Shown piece by piece: positions 26,289-33,922 of a DNA stretch of 64,000 bases. The notes under the pieces were generated by a model, which saw only the letters and a program-made list of their open reading frames with translations, was not told the origin of the DNA and made no database searches. Both the position numbers and the translations under genes were made by a program. The DNA comes from Amycolatopsis sulphurea. GTDB lineage: Bacteria; Actinomycetota; Actinomycetes; Mycobacteriales; Pseudonocardiaceae. The DNA lies in contig NZ_PDJK01000002.1 of NCBI RefSeq assembly GCF_002564045.1, positions 2,356,001-2,420,000 on the forward strand. The letters run 5' to 3'. Position 1 is the first letter of the stretch, and the number at the start of each line of letters is the position of its first letter.

Positions 26289-27384
26289 GTGGACTTCCCG
26301 GCGGTGCGAGGGCTGATCCTGCTGTGCTGCGCGGTGGGCTGGCGGAGCCTGCTGCGGCGCGGGTTCGTCTGGGCCGAACCGGCCGAGCTGACCTGGCTGG
26401 ACTTCACCCGGGCGGACCGGCGGCGGGTGGTGGCGTCCCGGCTGGCCGGCGGGTTGTGCGGATTCTTCCTGGTGATCGGCTACCCGGCCGCGCTGATGCT
26501 CGCGTTCGGCGGACTGGTGGCGGGCCGCCGCGGCACTCGTCGCGGGCAGCTTCGTCCTGGCCTTCGCGACCGCGCGGCGCACCGCGTTCCAGGTCGAAGC
26601 CGCGGGTCCGCTGGTGCCGGCCGCGGCGGGAGTGGTGATTTCCGCAGCGCAGTTGGACGCGGTGTTCGTGCAGTACGTCGGCGCCGCGCTCGCGTTGGGC
26701 GGGACGGCGTTCGCATTCGGCGTTGAGGCAGTGACGCGGGCCGGGCGGGAGGTGCTGCTCGAAGGCTGGAACGCACGGCTGCTTCGGTCGGTCGCGGTGA
26801 CGTTCCTGGATCCGATGATGCTGCTGCCGGAGGCCGCGCCCTCGGGCAAGTGGTCACTGCGCCCGCCCACGCCGTTGCGGCTGGCTTGGGTCGGCCCGCT
26901 CGGCCGTTCGCGGTACGCGGGGGCGGTGCTGCTGGTCGCGGTGGCCGTCGGGCACGTTGCCGTGCCGACGCTTCCCGGTGAAGTACTTGTCGGATTGGGC
27001 GGGTACATCGCGTTGATTCCGTTCGGTGCCGGTTTGGGCGTGCTCTGGCGAAATCCTGGGCGACGGAGGTGGCTGGGTTCGACGTCGTGGGAGCTGGTGA
27101 TCGCACACGGAGCGGTCCTCGTGGCGGTCGCTCTTGCGTGGCCGGTGCTACTGGGGGTGGCACTACTGGCCTTGGGCACGTCGGTCTCGCAGCGCGCGTG
27201 GGTGACGGTGATCCTTGCGGTGCTTTCGGTACTGCGCACCGTGACGCGCGCGCCGGTGGACTACAGCAGCGCCGGTTTCGTGGACACCCCGGCCGGCCCG
27301 ATGCCCGCGAACCTGGCGCGGCAGCTGTTCCGCGGCCCGGACCTGCTGGTGCTCGGCATCCTGCTGCTGACGCTGACCGGCTGA
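26289..27384 (+). pseudogene. Frameshifted polytopic membrane protein (DUF6297-like)
   Basis: Two overlapping frames carry one protein. The first contains FVWAEPAELTWLDFTRADRR and GGLCGFFLVIGYPAALMLAF. Near 26510-26525 the sense continues in the next frame as DWWRAAAALVAGSFVLAFAT, then seven or so hydrophobic segments to the stop at 27384. The motif resembling P.. .WL...DRR and the C-terminal PMPANLARQLFRGPDLL recall DUF6297 membrane proteins, which usually accompany an ABC ATPase. The N-terminus appears missing, next to the truncated LLM gene. A single-base frameshift plus a deletion makes it a probable pseudogene; a sequencing error at 26515 is the alternative. Confidence 0.6.
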
Positions 27385-27399
27385 ACTTGCGCGGCGGAG

Positions 27400-27490
27400 T
27401 TACTAATCCGACCATTGGTAGATCGACCCCCACTCGGCACGTAACCGTTGCTACGAAGCCATTAGGCCGTGACTGTGGTCGGATTGGTAA
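27400..27490. repeat. 14-bp inverted repeat pair upstream of the EndoU-like gene
   Basis: TTACTAATCCGACC at 27400-27413 is matched in inverse at 27477-27490 (13 of 14). A third ATTGGTA half-site lies at 27414-27420. The arms are separated by 63 bases, 43 bases before the downstream start. It could be spaced operator half-sites or a small inserted element. Neither is proven. Confidence 0.45.
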
Positions 27491-27532
27491 TGATCGGCAC
27501 AGTAGGCTCCGTGCCGACGAGAGGAGCCCCGA

Positions 27533-28120
27533 ATGGGTGGTGGACACGGATCCGGCGCCGGTCATCGGGCGACCACGGAGTTCCCTTCGGACTGGAGTGC
27601 CGAGCAGATCATCGCGGTGCTCAAGGACGTGGCCAACGACCCCGACGGACCCCGCCGCCAGCAGTACAACGGCCGCTGGCGCTGCGCGGGCGAGCGGTAC
27701 GGCGTGCACGTCGCGGTCCTGGTGAACGGCAACGGCCACGTGCACACCGGCTACCCGTTGTCCGGCCCCGGCGTGCTCCGCAATCCCGACACCGCCCGTG
27801 ACCCGGCGAACCCCGCCGTGACGGACCGCTCGGGCAACCGCATCAGCTACTTCCTCGGCAGCCTCCTGCAGCAGCTGACCGACCGCCTGGCCAAGCGGGA
27901 TCTGGCCTACTACCTCGAACTCCAGTGGTCGGGCGAATGGGAGGAACTGGCCGACACCCTGGCCGCGCACTTCACGCACACCGGCTTCCGGCTGACCGCG
28001 GACGAGTTCGCCGATTTCGAGAAACTGCTGAACTCGTTCGACCTGCCCGCCCGCGACTGCGTCTTCCTCAACGACCGCACCCGCATCCTCGCCGAACTCG
28101 GCCCCGTTCAAGGGCCGTGA
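27533..28120 (+). CDS. Small protein with EndoU-nuclease-like N-terminal region
   Basis: The 195-residue protein has EFPSDWSAEQIIAVLKDVAN, then GRWRCAGERYGVHVAVLVNG and HVHTGYPLSGPGVLRNPD. This pattern of FP-W-S.E.I..V..VA, then a G..YGV.I.V strand pair, then TGYP, resembles bacterial EndoU-type RNase toxin domains. The second half (KRDLAYYLELQWSGEWEELA, FADFEKLLNSFDLP) is unlike EndoU and is unrecognised. The product has no signal peptide. GAGGAG precedes the ATG. It could be a nuclease toxin, an immunity-related protein or an unrelated fold; I give the EndoU link about one in three. Confidence 0.7.
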   Translation: MGGGHGSGAGHRATTEFPSDWSAEQIIAVLKDVANDPDGPRRQQYNGRWRCAGERYGVHVAVLVNGNGHVHTGYPLSGPGVLRNPDTARDPANPAVTDRSGNRISYFLGSLLQQLTDRLAKRDLAYYLELQWSGEWEELADTLAAHFTHTGFRLTADEFADFEKLLNSFDLPARDCVFLNDRTRILAELGPVQGP

Positions 28121-28143
28121 ACCTCCCTGCGCAGACCGCGGAG

Positions 28144-28198
28144 GTCCGTGAAGGGGCCCTTCACAGACTCAGAGTCCGTGAAGGGCCCCTTCACAGCC
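28144..28198. repeat. Double-palindrome intergenic repeat, copy 3
   Basis: Two GTGAAGGG-N-CCCTTCAC palindromes with a CTCAGAG linker lie between the convergent EndoU-like gene (end 28120) and XRE regulator (end 28222). The first arm is GTCCGTGAAGGG with a single mismatch in its partner. Confidence 0.87.
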
Positions 28199-28221
28199 TG
28201 CGAATCGGGGTGCGGGGAAGG

Positions 28222-28485
28222 CTAGCTGGCTGGGGAGAGGCGGGTGGGGTCGCAGGCGAGGCGCAGCCGGTCGAGGGGTAGCTGCACGGCGTCCGCGATC
28301 GCCGCGACGGTGAAGAACGCCGGGGTCGGGATCCGGCCGGTTTCGATCTTGCGCAGGGTCTCCACCGAGATCCCCGCCTCCGCGGCCACCTCGGTCATGC
28401 TCCGGCCGGCCCGGGCGGCGCGCAGCACCACGCCCAGCCGCTCGCCGCGGGAGCGTTCTTCGTCGGTGAGAGGCACGCGCACCAT
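28222..28485 (-). CDS. XRE-family helix-turn-helix regulator
   Basis: The 87-residue protein is little more than one HTH_3 domain: RLGVVLRAARAGRSMTEVA, AEAGISVETLRKIETGR and IPTPAFFTVAAIADAVQLP. It should bind DNA as a dimer. ATG at 28485 gives the expected compact length. A perfect 15-bp inverted repeat sits 16 bases upstream of the start (28501-28535) and is a plausible autoregulatory operator, although its half-sites also match DnaA boxes. It is convergent with the EndoU-like gene and could be a regulator of it, by position only. Confidence 0.85.
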   Translation of the reverse strand: MVRVPLTDEERSRGERLGVVLRAARAGRSMTEVAAEAGISVETLRKIETGRIPTPAFFTVAAIADAVQLPLDRLRLACDPTRLSPAS

Positions 28486-28500
28486 GCCGCCCAGTCTAGC

Positions 28501-28686
28501 CACAGAGTTGTCCACTGCCTGTGGACAACTCTGTGCACAAGGGAGCCGGGGCCGTGGACAACCGAACCGGGACACAATTTCTGGGGGCATCCGGCGGTTC
28601 GCGACCCCGCACAATGGGGTTTTCCGCGTTGCGCCGATCGGCGGTACAGGCCCGTTCCCGGCGGGTTCTCCACGGAGGTGTCCACA
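28501..28686. promoter_or_regulatory. DnaA-box-like cluster containing a perfect 15-bp inverted repeat
   Basis: The 318-bp gap between divergent starts at 28485 and 28804 holds a perfect 15-bp inverted repeat (CACAGAGTTGTCCAC, five-base loop, complement) at 28501-28535. Its arms contain TTGTCCACt (28508) and, in reverse, TTGTCCACA (28520), the actinobacterial DnaA-box consensus. One-mismatch copies follow in reverse at 28532 and 28553 and forward at 28678. These are matches seen by eye. Binding by DnaA, or by the XRE regulator, is inference. dnaA and dnaN are not in the window, so this is not the usual oriC context. Confidence 0.55.
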
Positions 28687-28803
28687 GCATCCGGGTTGGA
28701 AAACCACTCTGTTCACATCGATACCGGGCAGCTGTGCCGCTCGCCACGCCGAGGTTCTAGGGTCAGGCCGTCGCTGTGTTGCGCAAGTGTTAGGTGAGGT
28801 CCC

Positions 28804-29082
28804 ATGTCCACTGCCAAACCGGACCGGCGGGTGCGCGGATTCCAGTTCAGCGCCTGGAACCTGCTGTTGCTCATCCCGCTGCTGATCCTGGTCACGCCGC
28901 TGTTCAACTCAGCTGAGCCACGCCTGTTCGGCATGCCCTTCTTCTACTGGTTCCAGCTGGTCTTCGTGGTCGCCGGCGTGCTGTGCACCGGCATCGTCTA
29001 CTGGGCGACCCGGAACAAACCGGCCAACCCGACCCGCGACGAGCGGGACGTGGACGACCTGGACGAGGGGAACGCCCGATGA
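28804..29082 (+). CDS. DUF3311 small membrane protein, symporter partner
   Basis: The 92-residue protein has a basic N-terminus, two membrane helices (AWNLLLLIPLLILVTPLF and WFQLVFVVAGVLCTGIVYW) and an acidic tail. The layout and its position directly before a sodium:solute symporter are typical of DUF3311 proteins, which accompany monocarboxylate symporters. Its stop overlaps the symporter ATG as ATGA, so the two are coupled. It probably stabilises or regulates the transporter in the membrane. Confidence 0.85.
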   Translation: MSTAKPDRRVRGFQFSAWNLLLLIPLLILVTPLFNSAEPRLFGMPFFYWFQLVFVVAGVLCTGIVYWATRNKPANPTRDERDVDDLDEGNAR

Positions 29083-30743
29083 ACCACATCCAATGGGTCG
29101 AGCTGAGCATCTTCATCGTCCTGTTCGCGCTGGTCACCGTGCTCGGCTTCGTCGCGTCACGGTGGAAGGCGGGCGGATCGCTGGACCACCTCGACGAATG
29201 GGGCCTCGGCGGCCGGAAGTTCGGTTCCTGGATCACCTGGTTCCTGCTCGGCGGTGACCTCTACACCGCCTACACCTTCGTCGCGGTGCCCGCGCTCGTG
29301 TTCAGCGCCGGCGCGCTCGGCATGTACGCGCTGCCCTACACGATCGTCGTCTATCCGATCGTGCTGCTGCCCGCGTTGCGGATGTGGTCGGTCAGCCGGT
29401 CCAAGGGGTACGTGACCCCGGCCGACTTCGTCCGCGGCCGCTTCGGCTCGCCGACGCTGGCGCTGCTGATCGCGATCACCGGCATCGTCGCGACCATGCC
29501 CTACATCGCACTGCAGCTGGTCGGCCTCGAAGCCGTGCTGCGCACCATGGGCATCAACGGTTCCGGCATCGTCGGGCACCTGCCGTTGCTGGTCGCCTTC
29601 CTGATCCTGGCGCTCTACACCTACCAGTCGGGCCTGCGCGCGCCCGCGCTGATCGCGTTCGTCAAGGACATCCTGATCTACCTCGTGATCATCGTGGCGA
29701 TCATCTACCTGCCGTCCAAGCTCGGCGGTTGGAGCCACATCTTCGACACGGCCAAGGAAACGCTGGCGAAGCCGAGCCCGGCGACCGGCAAACCGGCCGG
29801 TTCGCTCCTGCTGAACTCCAACAACCAGCTGCAGTACGCGACGCTGGCGCTCGGCTCTGCGCTCGCGCTGTTCCTGTACCCGCATTCGCTGACCAGCGTG
29901 CTTGCCTCCCGCGGGCGCAACGTTATCAAGCGCAACATGGTCGCGCTGCCCGCCTACTCGTTCGTGCTCGGCCTGCTCGCGCTGCTCGGCTACGTCGCGA
30001 TCACGGCCGGAGTGAAGCCGCTGACCAACGCGGCCACCGGCAAGCCGGACGGCAACACCATCGTCCCGCTGCTGTTCGATTCGCAGTTCTCGAACTGGTT
30101 CGCCGGAATCGCGTTCGCCGCGATCGGGATCGGCGCGCTGGTACCCGCGGCGATCATGTCGATCGCCGCGGCGAACCTGTGGACCCGCAACATCTACAAG
30201 GAGTACCTCCGCAAGGACGCGACGCCGAGGCAGGAGGCCAAGCAGGCCAAGCTCGCTTCGCTGGTGGTGAAGCTGGGCGCGGTGCTGGTGATCATCCTGA
30301 TCGATCCGCAGTTCTCCATCGACCTGCAGCTCATCGGCGGGGTGCTGATCCTGCAGACGCTGCCCGCGGTGGCGATCGCGCTCTACACCCGCTGGTTCCA
30401 CAAGGCGGGGCTGATCGCCGGCTGGGCCGTGGGCATGGGCTGGGGCCTGATCATGCTGTACGGCATTCCCAACCCGGCCAACGGCAAACAGCACTTCGGC
30501 GGGTCCGCGCTGGCGATGGGCAACCTGTCGATCTTCGGCTGGCACCCGTTCGGCGGCACCGGGCTGGTCGCGGTGCAGATCTATCCCGGTTTCGTGGCGC
30601 TGATCGCGAACATCCTGGTCGCGGCGGTGGTCTCGGTGCTCGCCCGTGCGCTGAAGTGGAACCCGGGCCGGGACGACACCGGCCCCGAGGACTACCACGC
30701 GGACGAACACGACAAGGACCTGCGCCCGATCGGCGCGCACTGA
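29079..30743 (+). CDS. Sodium:solute symporter, MctP-like monocarboxylate transporter
   Basis: The 554-residue protein has about 13 hydrophobic segments in the SSS-family order. Visible family features include WGLGGRKFGSWITWFLLGGD (first helices with the substrate/sodium site), PADFVRGRFGSPTLALL and FIKRN-like NVIKRNMVALPAYSFVLGLL. It is closest in pattern to MctP-type carriers of lactate, pyruvate or alanine. Coupled to DUF3311 upstream. The transcript probably ends at the hairpin at 30788. The exact substrate is inferred. Confidence 0.88.
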   Translation: MNHIQWVELSIFIVLFALVTVLGFVASRWKAGGSLDHLDEWGLGGRKFGSWITWFLLGGDLYTAYTFVAVPALVFSAGALGMYALPYTIVVYPIVLLPALRMWSVSRSKGYVTPADFVRGRFGSPTLALLIAITGIVATMPYIALQLVGLEAVLRTMGINGSGIVGHLPLLVAFLILALYTYQSGLRAPALIAFVKDILIYLVIIVAIIYLPSKLGGWSHIFDTAKETLAKPSPATGKPAGSLLLNSNNQLQYATLALGSALALFLYPHSLTSVLASRGRNVIKRNMVALPAYSFVLGLLALLGYVAITAGVKPLTNAATGKPDGNTIVPLLFDSQFSNWFAGIAFAAIGIGALVPAAIMSIAAANLWTRNIYKEYLRKDATPRQEAKQAKLASLVVKLGAVLVIILIDPQFSIDLQLIGGVLILQTLPAVAIALYTRWFHKAGLIAGWAVGMGWGLIMLYGIPNPANGKQHFGGSALAMGNLSIFGWHPFGGTGLVAVQIYPGFVALIANILVAAVVSVLARALKWNPGRDDTGPEDYHADEHDKDLRPIGAH

Positions 30744-30778
30744 GTCCTGTCGTACTGAGTCCTGTCGTACTGAGTCCT
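30741..30778. repeat. 15-bp tandem repeat across two convergent stops
   Basis: TGAGTCCTGTCGTAC occurs twice in tandem and then starts a third time as TGAGTCCT. The first copy begins exactly at the symporter TGA stop, and the last reaches the ceramidase TAG stop at 30777. It looks like slipped-strand duplication of a stop-codon-bearing unit, giving three in-line TGA triplets. Confidence 0.85.
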
Positions 30779-31424
30779 AATCGGACGAAACGGCCCGCTC
30801 ATCTTCCGGTGAGCGGGCCGTTTTCGCGATCATGGCGTTCGAGACCACGTACAGCACCACCGCGTTGAGCAGGTGCCACAGGAAGTGCGTGCCGGTCGGG
30901 AAGACATCGCACACGACCTCGTCGACCTGGCGAAAGGCCAGTGACAGCGCGAAAATCGCCCCGGCTACCGCGAAGTGCGCCCAGTACGGATCGCGCGCGG
31001 CCGCGAGTGCCACCGTGAACGCGGCAAGCCCGATCAATGCCGGCAGGTAGAGCCCGCCACCGGACGCCGCCGTCGCTGCGGTCAGCCCGGCGAACGCGGG
31101 CGCGGCGAGCCAGGACCACCGCATCGGCACGCCGAAGAACATCCGCGGGAACATCGCCGCGTAATACAGCAGGAACACCGCGATCGCCGACGAGTCCGCG
31201 ACCGCTCCCCACCGCGTCGCGACCAGGTGGAACACGCTGCCGGCCACGAACACCAGCCCGATCAGCCCGGCGAGCACCAGCCCGTGCCGCTGTGCGTTCG
31301 CTCCCCACCAGACCAGCCCGGCAGCCACAAGGAAGGCCAGGTTGGTCACGTCGTTGAAGGGCTCGCCCCACAGCCCGGGGGCGAGCCGTTCGCAGTAGCC
31401 GTCCACATACGCGGTCCAGTCCAC
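30777..31424 (-). CDS. Ceramidase-family (CREST) membrane hydrolase
   Basis: The 215-residue, seven-helix-type protein begins near VDWTAYVDGYCERL, then APGLWGEPFNDVTNLAFLVA. A Ser-His region SVFHLVATRWGAVAD and a late GTHFLWHLLNAVVLY provide the S, D and three His expected for the zinc-amidase site of the alkaline ceramidase / CREST superfamily. It could cleave an amide-linked lipid; ceramide itself is not typical of actinobacteria, so the true substrate is open. GTG at 31424 was chosen because the family begins at WTAYVDGYCER. It is convergent with the symporter gene, whose terminator lies inside this coding sequence. Confidence 0.78.
   Translation of the reverse strand: MDWTAYVDGYCERLAPGLWGEPFNDVTNLAFLVAAGLVWWGANAQRHGLVLAGLIGLVFVAGSVFHLVATRWGAVADSSAIAVFLLYYAAMFPRMFFGVPMRWSWLAAPAFAGLTAATAASGGGLYLPALIGLAAFTVALAAARDPYWAHFAVAGAIFALSLAFRQVDEVVCDVFPTGTHFLWHLLNAVVLYVVSNAMIAKTARSPEDERAVSSD
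30788..30827 (+). terminator. Rho-independent terminator inside the ceramidase 3' end
   Basis: AAACGGCCCGCTCA pairs perfectly with its complement across eight bases and is followed by a T-rich end. It stands 45 bases after the symporter stop but within the antisense coding region of the ceramidase gene. It also has a short U-run on the minus strand. Confidence 0.78.
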
Positions 31425-31470
31425 GCCCGTAAGGAAACTCCTCCCGGGTTGACAGAGATACCTTGGGGGC

Positions 31471-32046
31471 ATGAGCGACGCGGTGAGCCGGTTCCCGGTG
31501 ACGGAACTCGAAGACCTGCCCGACGACCTGCGTACCCGGATCGGGGCCATCGCGGAGAAGTCCGGATTCACGCCGAACATCTTCCGCGCGCTCGGCCACC
31601 GGCCGGCCGAGCTGCGGGCCTTCCTCGACTACCACGACGCGCTGATGGAGCGCGAGGGCGGACTCAGCAAGGCCGAACGCGAGCTGGTCGTGGTCGCGAC
31701 GTCCGGGGCGAACCACTGCACTTACTGCGTGGTCGCGCACGGGGCGATCCTGCGGATCCGGGCCAAGGACCCGGAGCTGTCCGACCGGGTGGCCGCGAAC
31801 CCGTGGCAGGTGGAACTCGACGAACGTGGCCGCGCGATCGTGGATCTCGCGCTGGCACTGGCCCACGAGTCGGCGCTGTTCGGCGAAGGTGATCTCGAAG
31901 CGGCCCGCGAAGCCGGGCTCACCGAGGACGAGATCTGGGACATCGGCGCCATCACCGCGCTGTTCGCGATGTCCAACCGATTGGCGCACCTGACCGCGTT
32001 GCGGCCCAACTCGGAGTTCTATCTGATGGGCCGTCAGAAGCGGTAG
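31471..32046 (+). CDS. AhpD-like peroxidase-related protein (carboxymuconolactone decarboxylase fold)
   Basis: The 191-residue protein has the AhpD-type active-site motif GANHCTYCVVAHGA, with the CxxC pair and His, at about residue 90. It also has ELVVVATS ahead of it and the C-terminal DIGAITALFAMSNRLAHLTA. This is the uncharacterised peroxidase-related group, expected to reduce peroxides through the Cys pair. Its last 13 bases overlap the 3' end of the convergent small gene at 32034. Confidence 0.88.
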   Translation: MSDAVSRFPVTELEDLPDDLRTRIGAIAEKSGFTPNIFRALGHRPAELRAFLDYHDALMEREGGLSKAERELVVVATSGANHCTYCVVAHGAILRIRAKDPELSDRVAANPWQVELDERGRAIVDLALALAHESALFGEGDLEAAREAGLTEDEIWDIGAITALFAMSNRLAHLTALRPNSEFYLMGRQKR

Positions 32047-32321
32047 AACGGTCCGGGCAGGTCCCTGCTCAGCTGGAACCGGATGCGCAGCCAGCTGCGC
32101 ATCCGGTTCAGCGGTTCGGTCCAGATCCGCGGTGCCGGGCCGAAGTAGCGCGGGTCCCGGTGCGGGGTGAACGCGTCGCCGGTGAGGATGACCACCTCGT
32201 GCCCGCGCGGGCAGCGACCGGAGACCGAGAGCACCCCGCGGGTGAGGTTCTCGACCCAGTCGATCTCGTCGACGCCCAGCAGCGTCCGGCGGTCGCAGAC
32301 AGCGCAGTAGGCGACGAACAT
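32034..32321 (-). CDS. Small Cys-rich hypothetical protein
   Basis: The 95-residue protein starts MFVAYCAVCDRRTLLGVDEI and later has SGRCPRGHEVVILTGD. Two CxxC/CxxxH pairs suggest a small zinc ribbon. The remainder (PHRDPRYFGPAPRIWTEPLN) is unrecognised. Its ATG immediately follows the stop of the MarR-GNAT gene, so the two are co-transcribed. Function unknown. Confidence 0.7.
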   Translation of the reverse strand: MFVAYCAVCDRRTLLGVDEIDWVENLTRGVLSVSGRCPRGHEVVILTGDAFTPHRDPRYFGPAPRIWTEPLNRMRSWLRIRFQLSRDLPGPFYRF

Positions 32322-33251
32322 CTAGAACTCCAGCCGCCAGATTTCTTCGGTCAGCAGCGGCCCGAACTCGTCGGTGGGGTACTGATCGGCGAGTTCGAAC
32401 CCGGCCGCGCGGTAGATCCCGCGGGCGGCGCTGAGCACCGACAGCGTGGACAGCTCCATCCGGGCGTACCCGTGCGAACGGGCGAACTCGACGCACTCCC
32501 GCACGAGCCGCTTGCCGACGCCGTGCCCGCGCGCGGCCGGCTCCAGCAGGAGCATCCGCAGCTTCGCGAGGTCCGGGTCGGCGCCGGGCATGCAGAAGAT
32601 GCTGCCGACACGCGCGCCGTCCAGCTCGGCGATCCAGCCGGTCTGGCGGGGATCGGGGTGCTCGGCGTAGTCCGCGACGATCCTGGTCACGAGTGCCTCG
32701 AACCGTTCGTTGAGCCCGTACTCCTCGGCGTACTGCTCACCATGCCGCTGCGTCACCCAGCCGAGGTCACCCGGACGTGGGGCGCGCAGCGTCACCATGG
32801 GTACCGGGCGCGGGGGCTGACCGACGAGTGCGGTGATGGTCCCCATCGCGCCGAGCAGCCGGCGCTGGTCGCGGTCGGGGAACCGTTCCAGCAGCCCGCC
32901 GATCTGCCGGGTCGAGCGGCCGTTCAGATCGGCGAACGCCGCCCGGCCCGCCGCGGTCAGCGCGACCACCTGCTTGCGCGCGTCGCTCGTGCTGCGCTCG
33001 CGCACGAGCAGGCCGCGGGTTTCGAGCCTGCTCAGCAGCCTGCTGGCGTACCCGCCGTCGAGGGAAAGCCGCTTGCGCAGCTCGGTGACCTGCACCTGCT
33101 CCTGCTGGGCGAGTTCGAACAGCACCCGGGCCTCGCTCAGCGAGTACTCGGCGTCGGCCGGGCCCTCGTCGAGCACGCCGATCACGCCGGTGTAGAGCCG
33201 GTTGAACGCGCGCACCGCGGCGACGCGTTCGGCCAGACTGGAGCCGGTCAT
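32322..33251 (-). CDS. MarR-family regulator fused to GNAT acetyltransferase
   Basis: The 309-residue fusion has an N-terminal winged helix (YSLSEARVLFELAQQEQVQV, LDGGYASRLLSRLETRGL, STSDARKQVVALTAAG). A C-terminal GNAT domain follows, with the acetyl-CoA loop LEPAARGHGVGKRLVRE. Such fusions couple transcription control with acetylation of a small molecule or protein. CTCAG-N8-CTGAG at 33268-33285, just upstream of the start, is a possible autoregulatory site. The start at 33251 was chosen because it gives the normal MarR N-terminus MTGSSLAERVAAVRAFNR. Confidence 0.88.
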   Translation of the reverse strand: MTGSSLAERVAAVRAFNRLYTGVIGVLDEGPADAEYSLSEARVLFELAQQEQVQVTELRKRLSLDGGYASRLLSRLETRGLLVRERSTSDARKQVVALTAAGRAAFADLNGRSTRQIGGLLERFPDRDQRRLLGAMGTITALVGQPPRPVPMVTLRAPRPGDLGWVTQRHGEQYAEEYGLNERFEALVTRIVADYAEHPDPRQTGWIAELDGARVGSIFCMPGADPDLAKLRMLLLEPAARGHGVGKRLVRECVEFARSHGYARMELSTLSVLSAARGIYRAAGFELADQYPTDEFGPLLTEEIWRLEF

Positions 33252-33372
33252 CCTGGAGTACCTCACCCTCAGATCGTTGCCTGAGTCAAGGATTACCGGC
33301 GGGGCCGGGCGAGGCAAGGGGTTTCTCCCCTGCTGGGACGGCGGCGGGCGACCAGGCCCGGAAATATGGAAA

Positions 33373-33415
33373 CCCCGTGATGCTGCCAGGTCGGGGGTCC
33401 GCCAGCATCACGGGG
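33373..33415 (-). terminator. Hairpin downstream of the 49-residue gene
   Basis: CCCCGTGATGCTG pairs exactly with its complement across a 17-base loop. It lies about 100 bases beyond the stop of the small gene at 33517, in a gap of 265 bases that otherwise shows nothing clear. Confidence 0.5.
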
Positions 33416-33516
33416 TCGTAGGGGGTATCGAAGCCATGTAGCGCGGCGTTACACCCTTGCTCTCATGTGGTCTGGATCACTCACGTACGTGTGGTGACCA
33501 CCGTCGTTGACGCAGG

Positions 33517-33666
33517 TCAGCGCATGAACGGCTGACGTGCCTGCGCCAGCGCGATGAGCTCCTGCCGGACCGTGGAGGTGGCCGCGGTGTCGATCGCGCG
33601 GTTCAGCGCCCGGCGAGTGCGAGCCTCGGCGCGACGGGCACGGAGCTTGGCGGCGATGTTGCTCAT
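33517..33666 (-). CDS. Small basic protein
   Basis: The 49-residue product is MSNIAAKLRARRAEARTRRA followed by LNRAIDTAATSTVRQELIAL and a short tail. It is strongly basic and probably helical. The ATG at 33666 is preferred because the GGGG ribosome-binding stretch lies about a dozen bases upstream, while an in-frame ATG 12 bases earlier abuts it. A promoter-like pair lies upstream. I do not recognise the family; small basic proteins of this size are common in this order. Confidence 0.55.
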   Translation of the reverse strand: MSNIAAKLRARRAEARTRRALNRAIDTAATSTVRQELIALAQARQPFMR

Positions 33667-33711
33667 TGGTGTCTGCATCCCCTTTGCAAGATCTTCGTTG
33701 GCTGTGTCTCT

Positions 33712-33741
33712 AGTATGCACCTTTTTTCACAAGGAATCCAA
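33712..33741 (-). promoter_or_regulatory. Promoter candidate for the small basic protein
   Basis: On the minus strand TTGGAT at 33741-33736 and CATACT at 33717-33712 are separated by 18 bases, a plausible sigma-70-type pair. They stand 46 bases before the start codon. Confidence 0.4.
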
Positions 33742-33922
33742 CGATTCAACGGTGATGTGCCGCACTGGCCGAAGAATCATCGGCCAAGATCCAGATTTGG
33801 CCGGACAGATTTCGTGTTGGCAGTCACAAGCAGGTAACGCACCCAGTTTTTCTACGGCTATCTAGCTTCTCCGCTAGAAAGCGATAGGCAGCTGCATAGA
33901 CGCCGACGAGGGGCGCCGTGGG

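Noticed and set aside
28501-28686. Chromosomal replication origin
   Set aside because: Only about five boxes, no dnaA/dnaN neighbours and no AT-rich unwinding region.
29157-30740. 527-codon open frame antisense to the symporter
   Set aside because: Composition is Asp/Arg/Gln-rich shadow of a well-conserved transporter; no domain or ribosome site.
31449-31454. TTGACA as a -35 element for the AhpD-like gene
   Set aside because: It lies only 17 bases before the start codon, so no -10 and leader can fit.
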